A DNA stretch of 64,000 nucleotides from NCBI GenBank assembly GCA_014773175.1, contig VXCM01003096.1, positions 96,018-160,017 of the forward strand, given 5' to 3'. A program made the translations under genes and the position numbers. Below are positions 13,231 through 27,000 of the stretch, piece by piece. Numbering within the stretch: position 1 is the stretch's first letter; every line of letters starts with the position of its first letter. The notes below the pieces were generated by a model. That model did not search any database and had not been told where the DNA came from. It was given only the letters and a program-made list of their open reading frames with translations. Source of the stretch: Lucifuga dentata (lineage: Eukaryota > Chordata > Actinopteri > Ophidiiformes > Bythitidae).

Positions 13231-16200
13231 ATGCGTGCGTGCGTGTGTATATGAGTTGGCTGTTATCTTATCTGTGTGCGTCATATATAAGTGTTTTGCC
13301 AACTTCTCCCTGAACCGTCTTTGCAAATCTGTCAACATATTTGTCATAGTTACCTCTATCAGCAATTGTTTTGTGAAAGCAAATGTCATATAAAAAGATA
13401 ATGAAATAAGTTCTCCTGAAAATCTCAAAATAGATCACTTCTGCAATACTAGCTGAATAAATGTCTTTTTAGGAACAGAAAATTATGTTGTGAAGCCAGT
13501 CAGAGATGCATGTATCTAAAGCAAACCAGATTATTGAGGGAAAGTTTTGGTTTTATCTACTGGGAAATAAAAAGTTAATTTAACACAGCATTCAGGTATT
13601 ATTAAATAGTTTAGAAGGAAACTCATTACAACCCTTTAATTAGATTTTCTGTCTTTGCATTCTACACTTAGTCAAAATGGGTTAGGACTTAAGTTACTCA
13701 ATTGCATTTGCACTTTCAGTTTGAGTAAGTCCAAATAACATACTGTACTTTTACATCCAGAGGGGGGCAGTCATTGCACTTATGCTCTCACTGAAACTGA
13801 GTAATGATTTGAAGATGATATTTTACAGTATTTTCTAAAGCAAGGACTTGCAATGGATTTCATAACACTTGTGTAAGGGAATTCTCGTCAGTTTGGGAGT
13901 TTAAAAATTAAGAGCTCATGTATGTTTGGAGATTAATTACTTTCAGTTCCTTAATAATTTCAAGGGTTGTGATATAGCAGGATAAGCAGAAATATATTAC
14001 CAGGAACTACAGGAAGGATATGTCTGAAAGGCAGACGTGACAGACTGTACTGGCAGGATGTATAAGGAAACAGACACTATGTGCAACAAATGCTTATGTC
14101 GTCTAGCACATTGCATGATATGTCCCTGCCACGTGAGTAAAAATTACTAATCCCTAGTCAGGATTAGAACATGAGTCAGTGTGAGAAAGATGGATACGCA
14201 CATACAGTGTGTACACGTTTCTCCTGATAATCAAGAAATCAATCTTCTTCATGCAGGTAGGTTGTTATAGTCAAAGACCGTCTGATTTATTTTTTTTATT
14301 TCAGTGAGGTGTTGCTGACCTCATTCGCACATACACAACAGCAGCATGACACTTACACCTGACAAGCATCCTCCAGTATGGTGCAAATACACAACCCCCC
14401 TGCTGTTATGCTTTCTGAAAGTAAAAATACATGTCACCCACATTATTCAGAGGTGTTCAGTAACAGGTGTTTGCATGACAAATCAGCACCTAAGCTTGAG
14501 CAATGACTCACGAGATTTAATGAGAATAAAAATGTTTATGCTATTGATGTCATGCTTTAAATGATACCCTCAGGTTTCACAATACTTGTGAGCATGTATA
14601 TGAAATGATTGTAACACACAAGGAGCACAACAGGGAAAAATAGAGAAAAGTGCTCACATTTATAAGAATAAGACTTCTGACCTCATTAGAGACATTAGAG
14701 ACCACATGCATGAATTCTAAATTGCAGGTCTATGCTGGGTACTTGATTCTACTTTAGGCCTCAATCATACTAGGCGAATAATAATGCTTTCTTTTGATTT
14801 TGAAACTTAGCTCATTGTTTGCACTAAATACTTGCGTGTCAGGGTAACAAATAAAAATATTATTTATGAAAAATACTAATATAATATATATGAAATGACT
14901 AATATAAATTCTGTTTGACCAAGTTTGACACTCATTTCATTTTTGACATAACATATTGATATCAGGGCTGGGAGATAGCCTCAAAAATCAATGTTACAAT
15001 AATATTGCATTTGTAGGCTACATAGAAGCAAATGAACAGATGAAGACAGAAGTATCTCTCTAGCCATGTTGTACTGTATGAAATGACTGTATATGCACTT
15101 TATGCAGTCATTTGCAGTTTTTTAAATACTTCTTACCATACTGATTATTGACTGCTATACAAGATCATGGCTCTGTGACCATGGAACTATAAAAATAACA
15201 AGAATTTGATATATCTTTGAGGAAAAAAGTGTTGTAAATGATCACGGTGTGGGCAGTCATGTAGGAGATCCTCTGAAAACTCAGTGCTGTTCTGGGTGTG
15301 ACTGTTCAGCTCTTTTGAGCACTAAGAGGCAATTTGCTGTGGCTTACCCAGAAATTAGCAACTGTGACACAGCTAACACCCCAGAAAGATCCGGGCGATA
15401 GGGAACTACACCAGCATGCCTGAACTAAAATTATGTGTTTCTCCTTCAAAATAATTCCTTCATGCAATCCCTTAAAGATATTATATAACTAAATTACATT
15501 TTGAAACCCAATGTGTCATGTGCATCTATGTTTGCAATACACATATATGAACAATATTACATTAAATATGCATACATATGATTTTGATTTTTAACACCCA
15601 GGTGATTACCCACATTGCCCTTCCAATTTTAACAAGCATAAATTTGCCAGACCACTTTCAGCCTCCCCTCTCTGCACTGCCAATGAATTAATGTCGGCAC
15701 ATGAATAAATCAGTAGAATCAAACACAGAGACAGAAGGGCTTCAGACAGCAAGGAAAGTTTATCATAATTATGCTTGCTGTAGTGGTATTGAGCGTGGGC
15801 GTAGAGCTTTTTAAAATTCAGCTGCACTAGCAACGAGCACACGTCACCATTGCTCCACTGCAGAGAAAATGATAGGTTTGCGGATGTCTGTAGGAGGCTG
15901 CCAGAGCAAAAAATTCCAGAGGCTTCTGTCTCTGAGATTTGGCGAGAGAGAGAGAGCTTGTGCTGTTGTGTAGTGTGTGTAAGAAAGATTGAGGGAGATG
16001 ATATATGAAATTGAATGGGAGAGAGAGATGGTGAGTGTGTGTCACATGTAGAACACAAACTATACGAGCAGCATGGAAACCCATAATTAAGAATTAAATG
16101 TTTGACATCCAAGATGCTCACTGATAATTTTCCTGTTTCCTTTGGCAAAAAATACCAACATAAAAACCACATGGGACAAAATTGTTTGTCAAGTGTGTGT

Positions 16201-19200
16201 TTTCTTGTGTGTACCTGTGGGTGTACACGCATGGGTGGATGAATAGGTGGGAGCAATTATCACAACCTCCCTACCAGCCAGCATGTTAGTATTTGTTTGC
16301 TGTGTCAGCTGAAGAAATTCAAGGTGTGGGCGAGGTTTCTGTCAGCTTGAATAAAAAGAATAGGACAAGTGAATTCAGAAACAATTGGTCTAATTTTCAA
16401 TAACTGGTAATTGGTGGGGACACACGGAGGCATACTGGTTTGAAGATGATGACAAAATGACCAGCAGGGGAACGTAGGAGGAAACTGCAACAAGACAGTT
16501 TTTACAGGCAAGTTTGTGTGGGCTGGTGGCTCCCAGTCCTCCTCCTCCCCCACATATTGTGTCATCTTCTAAAACTTGCTTTAAAAACTCACTTTTATAT
16601 GGTAGATTTATGCATGGTTTAAGTTCTTAAACTCTGCCAGACCTACAGATGTCTCTGTCTCCATAATTGTTTAGTCTTGCTTTTAACTAACTATTATTTT
16701 TGAATATTTTAATCAGCATTTTATTCCCTTATTTTTTGATTATTTTACTTCCTTTATTTTCACCATTTTAATCATGCTTTTATTTCTGCATTCATTCTTG
16801 ATGTTTTTTGCAGATGTGCACCAACACATCAGGAAAATTTAGTCTAAATAAGCTTAATTATCGTTATTAGCATAATTTATTATTATCAATATTTAGATTA
16901 ACATGTGCAAAAAAAAAAAGGAGTTGCTCAAACTGAAGTTATTTTCCAGCAAATTCTTCATATCAGAATGCACGTTAATTATTTTATAATGGACTAAGTT
17001 CAACAAATTGGAGCCCATTTTATTTGTGAATTTTCTGCCATAATAAAATAATTTCCCTGGATTTTAATTGTTTTGACACTGCTGCATCACCAGGTGACAC
17101 ACTAAGTACCACCAGCGGTACATACACACACCACAGTTTGTCAATGTTCTAAAATCATGAGTCGACAACAAACTACACAGCAAACCTTTTCCATTTGTAT
17201 TATTTTGTACATATTTCCTCAAAAGGAGACAGGGTTCCACCTGAGTTTATGGAGTTTCTATAACTTCAGCCACTTGCTCACCAATATCTGATAGCAAATC
17301 ATGCTACCATTTTATCTGTTCATCTCACAGTAAAAATGAACTGTCATGTATCATCTGGCTTTCAGCTGCATCCCTGCATCTCACCATCATCCTTTTGGCC
17401 ACCGTAGTTTCTAAAATAAATGGAAATGTCATTCACCACATCAGTCGACCATAAACTGACAGCACCCCCTGCTACATGAACAAGCACGTTAAATTGGAAT
17501 CTTTTCTATCTCTACCTTAGTACTTATTTTGACATTCTGTTGTCCATCCCTTATTACTCTTTCCAAAGATGCTCATCGTAACTCAAGACATGTATCTTTA
17601 GTTCCTGAAAATGTACAGCCCCACTAAACCACCACTTATGTTGTGGTGCAAAAAAAAACCACAACCACAATAAATTTGCTTTTTTACTTGAGATAGACAC
17701 AACATATGCTATATTTCTTCCCTGACCATTTATATTTTCTACTTATAAAAGGGCCCTATAAGCATACTGTCTAATATTGTCTACTCCTTTCAAGGTTTTT
17801 CCTTTCCTTGCTGTTCCAAAAGTGAACCAAGAATAGCGACACATTTGGGCACAAGCTTCCATGCAATTTCCCACGCCTTTTGTCTCAGTTCCTGTGCTGC
17901 CCACGCACACTCAGAAAATAAGCTGTGAGCTTCATTATGAGGCTGACAACACCATTTACACCCCTTAGGAAGAAGTCAGGACCACCATTCCTACTGGTGA
18001 TTCTCAGAGCCTGTAAAACTCAAACCTATGGGGCAGCTAACAGAAGCTGGACTCACTGTTTCTATCAAGGTGATACAGTTTGTATGGTGACACTTACACT
18101 GCCCTTCACAAATATGGGCGTCCTTGGTAAATAAAAGCAAAATGGGTTGTGAAAAAAATGTCTTTTTTCATTCAAATATTTAGAATTTTCATTCAAAATG
18201 TTAATAAAAATATACCCTTTAATTAAAGTAAAATAATTGAAAGGAAAAATAAATTCTTATCATGAAACAAATGTTTTTTACTCAATTGTCCTGGAAGAGG
18301 ATGTGTGTCTATATTGACCCCATGCAGTGAGGAGGATGGTTCGAGTGGCTAAAGTATCTCCAAGGATTCTTTGGTCACTCAAACCATTAGTTTGGTCTTG
18401 GGGTCAGAGAGTCTCCAAAGCTATGATCAAATTCCACGAGGAAGATTAAGAAAAATATTAGCTTCATGATAAGAATTTTTTTCCCTTTCAATTATTTTAC
18501 TTTTATTGAAGGTTATATTTTTGTTAATATTTTGAATGAAAGAACAAGAGGATAAACAAAGATTTTTTTTTTCACAGCCCATTTTGCTTTTATTTACCAA
18601 AAGTACCCATATTTGTGAAGGATACTGCATTAGCAGCTATGCAATCCCTTTTCAGTGGGATTTACTGTTGTTATGTTCATAAAACTACCATGTCTGTGAC
18701 TGATGCAAATCTCAAATCCTTAGTCTGTGAAATAGCTCTTGGAGATTTAGTTCGACAGGTGACTGACAATTACGCTTTGCTTCACCAGTTCAAGCCATGT
18801 AGATTTAATAAGGCAGGCACCATGGTTAACATGGTTACTATCAATTAGCATGGTTCAGAGAGAGTGATGGGTGCAAAAGAGAAAGCACTGAGGTAAATTT
18901 AACAATATCATTCCAAAAGCTCCTTCTTATAATATCTCGATATCAAAACATCATATCAACAGATACTGATTCCTTCTCTGTAGACTCCATAGCCTGAAAA
19001 GCCTGAAATCTCCCCAAGGCTTCAAAAACAAAGCTTTAACATTAAACTGAATAACTTTGAAATCATTTACAGTAAAGCTTGTAAACTTTCATCAGAAATG
19101 ACATGCCATCAGTACTCTGGAACAGAACATGTCCTCGGTCAGACAGCTTACTTCCAGCTCAGCCCATACTTGAATGACACTGAGGCTGGAGAGGCCAGTG

Positions 19201-21016
19201 CAAACATCTGTATCTTAACTGCTGAAATTTGATGACAACTCTATTTGTCAAAGTCAATATGGAACGCTTACACCCTCCTCACAACATTTTTAGGCACCCT
19301 AACCATAATGACATATCATCCTGTCCCTGCCAGGCACATTTGAGGAGGGAAAAATTGCATCATGCTCGTTGCTTCAGTCCAGCAGTGTGACATGAGCAGC
19401 TGGTTAAGGTGAACTAAAGAACCTGAATGTAATTAGTTCAGACATGGAGACACTGAGTGATGGTGCCCAACTAGAATTTCCTGCAATTTGCCATTTGGGA
19501 AAAGAGGCACGCTGCAGGGCTTTTGTTATAAAGTCACCTTAAAATGGGCACAAGTAAAATGGACTAGCTGTTGAAGGAACTAGTTTTCTAAATAAAGAAA
19601 CAGTCAATCTGATGGACACAAAACAGCTACAAATACTGATAAACAGGAATAATACAGACACATTAGCTTATCTTTATCACTCTTCTATTCATTAATATAT
19701 TCATTTATGTCATCATAAACTGAAGATATTGAAACTGCTGATCTCATCCTCCACAGGTCAAGTGCTGAATACACAGTTTCTGTGGTTGCATGTAATAAAT
19801 CACTGCACATTCTCTGTCAGGTTTGACTTTGACCCTGACAACTGAAAGATAACATTACACAGCTCTAGAGGTTATCAAATCCTATTCCACTAAAATGCAT
19901 CTTTTTGATCACACACAACAGAATAAACATATCGAAAAAACCGAACAAACTAATTTTGCTGCATCTAGTATTATCCTATTCAGGGAAAGGAAAAATAAAA
20001 TGGCCTTGTAATTTCTATCTAGTGATAAACAACCAATTCTTTTTCAGAGCATCACCACAAAGAGCCACTCAAGAAATCTCAATTTGCTAAGAAAACACTC
20101 TGAAGTTACATTCATCCTGCCTGGAGATGGAATTCTTTCAATTGCTGACAAGGCGGCTTTATTAGACAAGAGGGAGTTTTCCCTTCGGGAAGTGACAGAA
20201 TCTAGTCAATTAAATGGAGCCATATCTACTGTACAGAAGATTTATTTAATAACTTCTGCAGCTCTGAGGAGAGTGTACATGCAGACAACTGCCACAGAAG
20301 TGCAGTTAAGTCCTCAACACCAACATCCATGGGAATGATGCTGTCATCATCTCTACACTTGTAGTGATGAAATGTCATATTTTTTGTGCTTCGTATCCCC
20401 AGAATGATGCTGATGTTAGGCTGCATTAATTTCAGCAACTGATAGCTATGCCTAATATTTCAGCACTTTCTCACCTAAAACAACTGATTGGCAGCAAAGC
20501 AAGAAACAATGAATGTCTATTTAATGAGGTAAAGTGGGAATATGTAGCTCTTAAAACTCTCATTGCTCTATTACATACAGTGGCATCCAAAAGTCTGAGA
20601 CCACATCGGAAATCTGTGCTATTTTCCATGTAAATCTGATAATAATCATAAAGTCTGACATCACAAGAAGCTCTTTGGACCATTGTCAAATCATGCTGGA
20701 ATAACTTGGGTCATCAGGTTTTGCACAAACTAGTGCATGGCAGCTCGAGTGCATGCTTTTGTTGAAGCAAAAGGGGGGCATACCAAATACTAATTAAAGA
20801 TATTCTAAAACTAAAAATATTCTGAAATTAATGTACATTTTTCAAAGATTCAACTTTTCACTCAAATTTTTAAGATGATATTATCATTTGTGATGAAAAA
20901 TATTGTATTAAATTTTAAAAAAATGCAAAATAGAAGCATTTTCACAGTGGTCTCAGACTTTTGGACCCCACAGTCTGTCTGTCCGTCCATCCGTCCGTCC
21001 GTCCACCTGTCCCCCC

Positions 21017-21075
<59 letters not shown>

Positions 21076-24000
21076 ATATTCCAATCCCAAAGGCCTCTAA
21101 AATACACTTAATGCCAAGTGTATTGTATAAATCTTGATGTTCATTACCAGTAAACCTGCAGTGCGTCATTGACATCTGAAGTGTCATAACATCCCACACC
21201 TCCAATCCCTGGTAACTTTTCAGCAATTTTTATGATTTTCTTTCCCAGTGAAGCTAATTGTAACTTGAACTTATATGCGGAAGCACATAAACACACTCCA
21301 TGGCTAAACTCTTTCCTCATGTGCTCCAAATTGCAGTCTAATGAGCTGAGAATCTAGGTTGGTCTTTTAGAAAACAATCCTCAGCAGAAATGACACAAGA
21401 ACGTGCACTCCTCCTCCTCCTCCTCCTCCTCCTCTTCCTCCTCCTTTACTCTATCCTATCCACCCACAATCCTTCACCCTCCCCTTAAGTGCTAAACATT
21501 GCATCAACAGCATCCCCAAGAGAAGGAAAACATGTTCTTTAACTAGAGCATTATGAATAACTGCCATCTCAAAACCACTAAGAAGCAGCAGCTTCATCTG
21601 CACCCACACCTTCAGGCAAAATGAGATTCTATAATATGATCCCTGGTTATGTAACACAGTGTGATAAATAACTGCAGACACTCCAAGACTGATGAAATTC
21701 AGGGGAAGCCCCCCCCCCCAAACACTGCCTGGTCTACAGAACTAGGTTGATGACGACCCTGCTATTTTTACTCAGGCATCTCCATAGGTGTACTTTCTAG
21801 GGTCACATGGTTGCCCGCCCCTTGGAGAACCACACTGCTGCAGTGGACTATTTCTAGTCTCACGGCAGGAAGAGACAGGTGTGAACGCTTGTGGAGAGAG
21901 AAACCTGCTGAAAGGTGCTACAGAACTCCATGGCTTCATGGCTAATGGTGCAAAGTTACCACATGGTGCAAAAAATAATTGGTATTCCAACCCCCTCTGT
22001 TTTACCTCTTGTGTAATGGAGCCAGCCTGAGTTTTAACAGTTGAGAGTCAAGGTCAGTGTTTAGGGATCAAAAAGTAAAGGCTTCTGAAGCTTGCTGTTA
22101 TTTCTGACTGATAGGCTCTTTGTCTGTATTGAGTCTGGACTGTCTGCCTGGGTGCTGCTGCTGCATGCCAATGAGATCAGCACAGCAGCAGTTTCAGTTT
22201 TACGCCTCATCATAGTGACAGCTGCAGGCTGTCGACATCAGGCACCCTTTCTCGTACCCCATGCTGTGTGGTACATTCACAGAGGTTTATTAGAACCTTG
22301 TGAATGAGAATTCAGTAGGCCAGATATAAGTCAATAACTGACTAGTCTTTTTTTTGACAGTGGATATCAAATAATGCCATCTTGTAGTATATTTTGCTGA
22401 ATAAGAATGGTGCCTGATACCTCCTGCTCCAACATTCACTCTCTGAATGCCAACCAAGTCCTGAACACAAGTGTTATGTCTTATCCAACAGAAAATGAGA
22501 TATGCTGCACAGTGCTTTAGATTTATATTTTAGGCCTGAAGTTGATTCTTGACTTTGAACGTTTCAGTGGAATAATCTCAAAAAAAAAAAAAAAAAAAAA
22601 GTCAGAAATCAATGCCCTAAACATATTCTATGACCAACGAGGGAGTGTCTAAGTGTAAAGTGCAAGGAAAATACTGCTCAAACAGGAAGGCTTGATGTTT
22701 CTTTGTGCCATATCCCTGTTCCAAGCAGTCAAAATAAGAATCTTGCATTTTGGAACATTGGGAAAAGAACTAACAGGACATAACATAATCAAAACTGAAT
22801 GGGCTCCACCAAAATTATTAGTAGCAGCAGTGGAAAAAAGCAGTTTGATAAGGGCTTTCCCAAGGACTGTACAACAAAGAAGTCCAAGTATTTGATGTGG
22901 TGTGTGTTAGAATTCAGTCAGAAGCACTGTCGACTTCTGTCGACTGTCAGTGAGCAATGAGACCTATTGAAATGAACAAACAAATAAATAAAAGCATTGA
23001 AAGCTAATAGAAATACTTAAGTTACAATTCAAAACAAACTGAAACTGTCTTTTAATGCCAATTAAATCATGTGCAGAGGAAAAGACTGATAAACTCTTAT
23101 TCCACTAGATGGACATTCATATGCATTTATTCAGATGACATCATTACTTAAACCTGGTACTGACCCTAACCTCGCAATTAATGTGCAGCAAGAGAAAAGC
23201 TCATTTGAAGAAATTGTCAAAATTAATATTTTAAAGATCCATATCACTTGATGTATTGCTAAAGAGTTGTTGAGCAAAACATGAGTTTATTTTAACATCT
23301 GTCAGTTATGGAAATGTTTTTCTCCTCTATAGTTGCAGATAAGTTACTCTATTGAAGGATTTCATGGGGATCAAAGTTGGAAATGTACGAAATTCATTCA
23401 TTGTAGGGAGTTGTTAAATATGAAACCCCTGTGGCACAAGTATGTGAGGCAAGGAATAACAGAAAAATATTGAGGAGAAGCAAATGATTGTAGTCTCGAG
23501 ATTGAACCTCCTCCTTTTTATGCTCCTCATATGTCAAAGTAATCTCCTGTGTGAACTGTGTAAAGAGATAAATACATATTTCATTGAGAAATACTTGACT
23601 GTTCTCAGGATTCGGTCTGATTTCAGCTGGCTTTCACCGTCTCAGCTGTGTCGCAGACTTTTTATACCTCTTTGAAAGCACAAGAACATCACAGAGCTTC
23701 ATCACAGCATGCCACAGCCACATAGAGTTAAGAGTTGGTACTTCAGCAGTAATCATGATATGGTTTTGAATAGAATGAGATTAGTGTTCTGAGAAATCTT
23801 GCCTGAATTACTCCACCACTGAATAAAAATGAAGAAAAGGATATCCTTATTTAAAGCTGCAGGTCTTAACTGTTCATTTAACCAACAATAAAAAAATAAA
23901 TGGCATCTACAATCAGTCAAGCGCACGATTCTGGCATACTCTGTGGCGATCCAGATAGACTGCTAGATACACAGATAATAAGTGGAACATAAAAGCATCT

Positions 24001-27000
24001 GTGCACGGTCCTTGGAGAAGGGACATAAGCCCACATACTGCACAGAGACAGGCACAACACAAAAGACACCCTCTATATCTGCATACCCTGGTGTTCACGG
24101 TAATATCACTGTAGTGACTCTGTTGTTACCTTGTTCCCCTTTTATGCAATGTATCCTCTTTCCTCCCTCCTTAACTAAAAATTAAAAACAGATCTCACAT
24201 CAGAGGTCAAATACTAAAGGATTCTTTCTGGGTGTATATGTTATGTGGTGGCAGCCCATCACCACAGGGGGTCACTGTTGCTACACAAAAATAAATGCAA
24301 AATACATTTTGACAACCATAAATAAAGTATAAATACATATATCTGCAGCTAGAGCCCTCTAGTCTGACTACACTAATGGGAAATTTAAAAAAAATCAGAG
24401 ATGAATAACAGACAATATATTGCTTGCTCATTTCCCCACATCCTTGACTAAGATATTTTTATTACATGTGTTTTTTGTTTTTGTTTGTTTTTTTTTAATT
24501 TGTGATTTGTAACACTCCAAAATGTTAACTCTGTCTATGCAATAGCTAAATCAGCCAGTTTGTGCTCACCATGAAAAATGTAGCATCAGTGTGCAGAGAG
24601 AGAGGGTGGAAGACAGATATTACATAAGGAGCTCATCAGTAGGGTAGTGGCCCACGCAGTCCGCATCCTCAGTGGAATCTCTCAGTGCTGATCAGCCTCT
24701 CACTCAAAGTAAGAACAAAATGGCTGAGGTGACTGGCTGAGGGGAAATGCAGGAGGAGGAGGGCAACATGTCTATATGACCCATTAAAGATGTTACTCAA
24801 TGCAAATTAACTGGGTGATATACTGTATATGACTAAGGATAAATTGCAGCTGACTTGCCCATGCACTCTACATATTTGCACACAAGCTCAGGGATGGAAT
24901 ACTAATTAAGCCCTAATGTAATGTCAGAATGCAATGCATTACTAACAGTTTACCTATTGCAATTTATGATATTTCCATCTTTACTCAGTAGCTGTACACA
25001 GGGAATTGAATTAGTCTGCTGCACAAACCTCAAACAGCCAGCAGTGTTGTGGTCAGTGTTGCCAGTACAAAAGGTTAGGGAGCATACTAATGATATAACC
25101 ACAAGATCTGTGACCTTTATAGGGATTCAGAGCACTTAAACCTATTTGTGTGTATATGTGTGACTATTAAAAGGAGACTAAAATAAAGAACTGGACTATT
25201 GTAATGACTTTTTTACATGCAAATGCCACCTCAAGCTGAGATCTGCTTAACATTTTAAGCGTGGACTCATTAACATCTCAAAAGAAGCAGTTAAAACTCA
25301 TAACTTATAATAAACATGACAAGTTTATGAAACATACTACAACACTAAACCCTCTGTTAAAAACAGCCACAAAAGGTACGGGTCTAAAACTCAACAACAG
25401 CAAAAGAAAAGACCTCTTGTGACAAAATGCTGTTACCCAGGTGGTCCTTGGATGTGATGCTTTCACAAACAGCAGTCAGCTTCCAGCTGCGGCAGTTCAC
25501 AAAAGCAGGAGTGTGTGTGTGTGTGTGTGTGTGTGTGCTCCAACTTGTCACATTGTTGTGACCCACCTCTTCTGCCAGCAGATGGGCTTGGGCCAATACC
25601 ACTGTCAGATCATCAGCATTAGCCCCTGTGTGAAATGTGCTGTGTGCCAATCGCCTGCCTCTGCTCTCACCAGCCCACAAACCTCTGTTGACTCCACACC
25701 CACTTGCCCATCTATTCCACTGGCAACCAGTTGCCTAGGCAACCCTAAAGCCAGTCTGCTTGTTTAAGTGTCAAGACAAATTCTATTTTACATTTTCTTG
25801 CACAGCAATTTATGTTTCATTCATTCATGAATTTATTTTCACCTCTGTCTGTCTTTTCTGTAAGAAAAGCTGATGCTAATATTTTAACTTTACAGTTCTC
25901 AGGCAATAACTAAATCTGGCATACAAACTTAGAGGAAAAAGAATCACAACTGTGATTTTCATGTCTTGACATGCGCTCATGAAGCTGAGAGTCTTCATAA
26001 CATAGGCCATGAATAGTGGGAAAACTACTACCAAACAAAAATTAAAATGATCTGCATAAATGCTACACCATCCATTACTTACTTATAGGAGGTTTTACAT
26101 GAGACTAGCTGTTAAACCTACATTAAGCAACATTGTTTGATAGTAACAATAAATTAAAGCACTTTGTAATCTGAAAGGGTCACTCCTGGCATTAAACCCA
26201 GAAAGAATTAACACCCAGATTTGCAGGTCTACATAGGTTATAAACCTCATTTTTATTTATATATGATTGATTCCAACACTCCCCCAACTCTTATATAAAA
26301 ATGTAGGCAGCCGTTTCCAGCAAACAAGCTCAGACAAGCTGAGTACACTACCTGCACAGTGCAAAACAAGTCACTGGTGAACAAACTAGATCAGAATCAT
26401 AAGGAATTCAGGCATCTAGCAGCTTGTGGAAACCAAAACAGAGCTAAAAGGAGACTGAATATTGGACTTAAATTCACAAGAAGGCAAGGAATACACCTTT
26501 AGTGAAATACTGCTGAGTGTAAGTGGGCAAGTGTTTGCTCAAGCATTATCATAACAACTTGATAGGTTGACTGTTGGTGTGTTTTTATAAGTTTGATTTG
26601 GAGTCTTTCTGACCTCTATTGGCCAAAAATGATTAATGCAGCTTTAATTAATGGGAAGAAAGACACTAAAATTGAAGTGTCACTACTAGTGTTCCATGCT
26701 AACAATTTTGCATAAAATTACACATTTGATCAGCGATCAAATCTGACTGACATTAAAGTAAGAAGACTGACCTATCAGTAATAAGTTAACTAAGTTGCCA
26801 GTGATATGCTGCAGAATCATATTTAAAATTAAATTATGAAGACATGGCTACAGCTCACTTTTGCAGTTATTTCAATGAATGTTGCATATTTGTCCACATT
26901 AGCGATTTTTTTTAGCTGCACGTTCATCCATCACCCACCAACACTTCCTACAGAAAAAAAACGCTATAAATCTCAAGCACTAAGGCATTGCTGCAGAGTA

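Larger units (their letters stand above)
10113..18096. other. agap3 intron 1, segment upstream of the alternative exon
   Basis: AT-rich intronic sequence. It holds an A25 run, an AC repeat, one copy of the 400-bp dispersed repeat and a compound TG/CGTG microsatellite, all listed separately. An alternative promoter for the 8489-10112 exon would lie just right of 10112, but no TATA box or CpG cluster is evident there. No other gene was seen. Confidence 0.65.

Noticed and set aside
15606..16256. 216-codon minus-strand ORF
   Set aside because: Low-complexity Ser/Leu/His content, no recognisable domain, no splice or promoter context. It overlaps GA- and GT-rich runs that remove stops.
18615..18848. 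77-codon plus-strand ORF beginning inside the right end of the Tc1-like element
   Set aside because: It does not match any transposase part and simply runs out of the element into intron.
20974..21075. Regular array considered as a CRISPR or satellite
   Set aside because: The unit is four bases with no spacers: a microsatellite.
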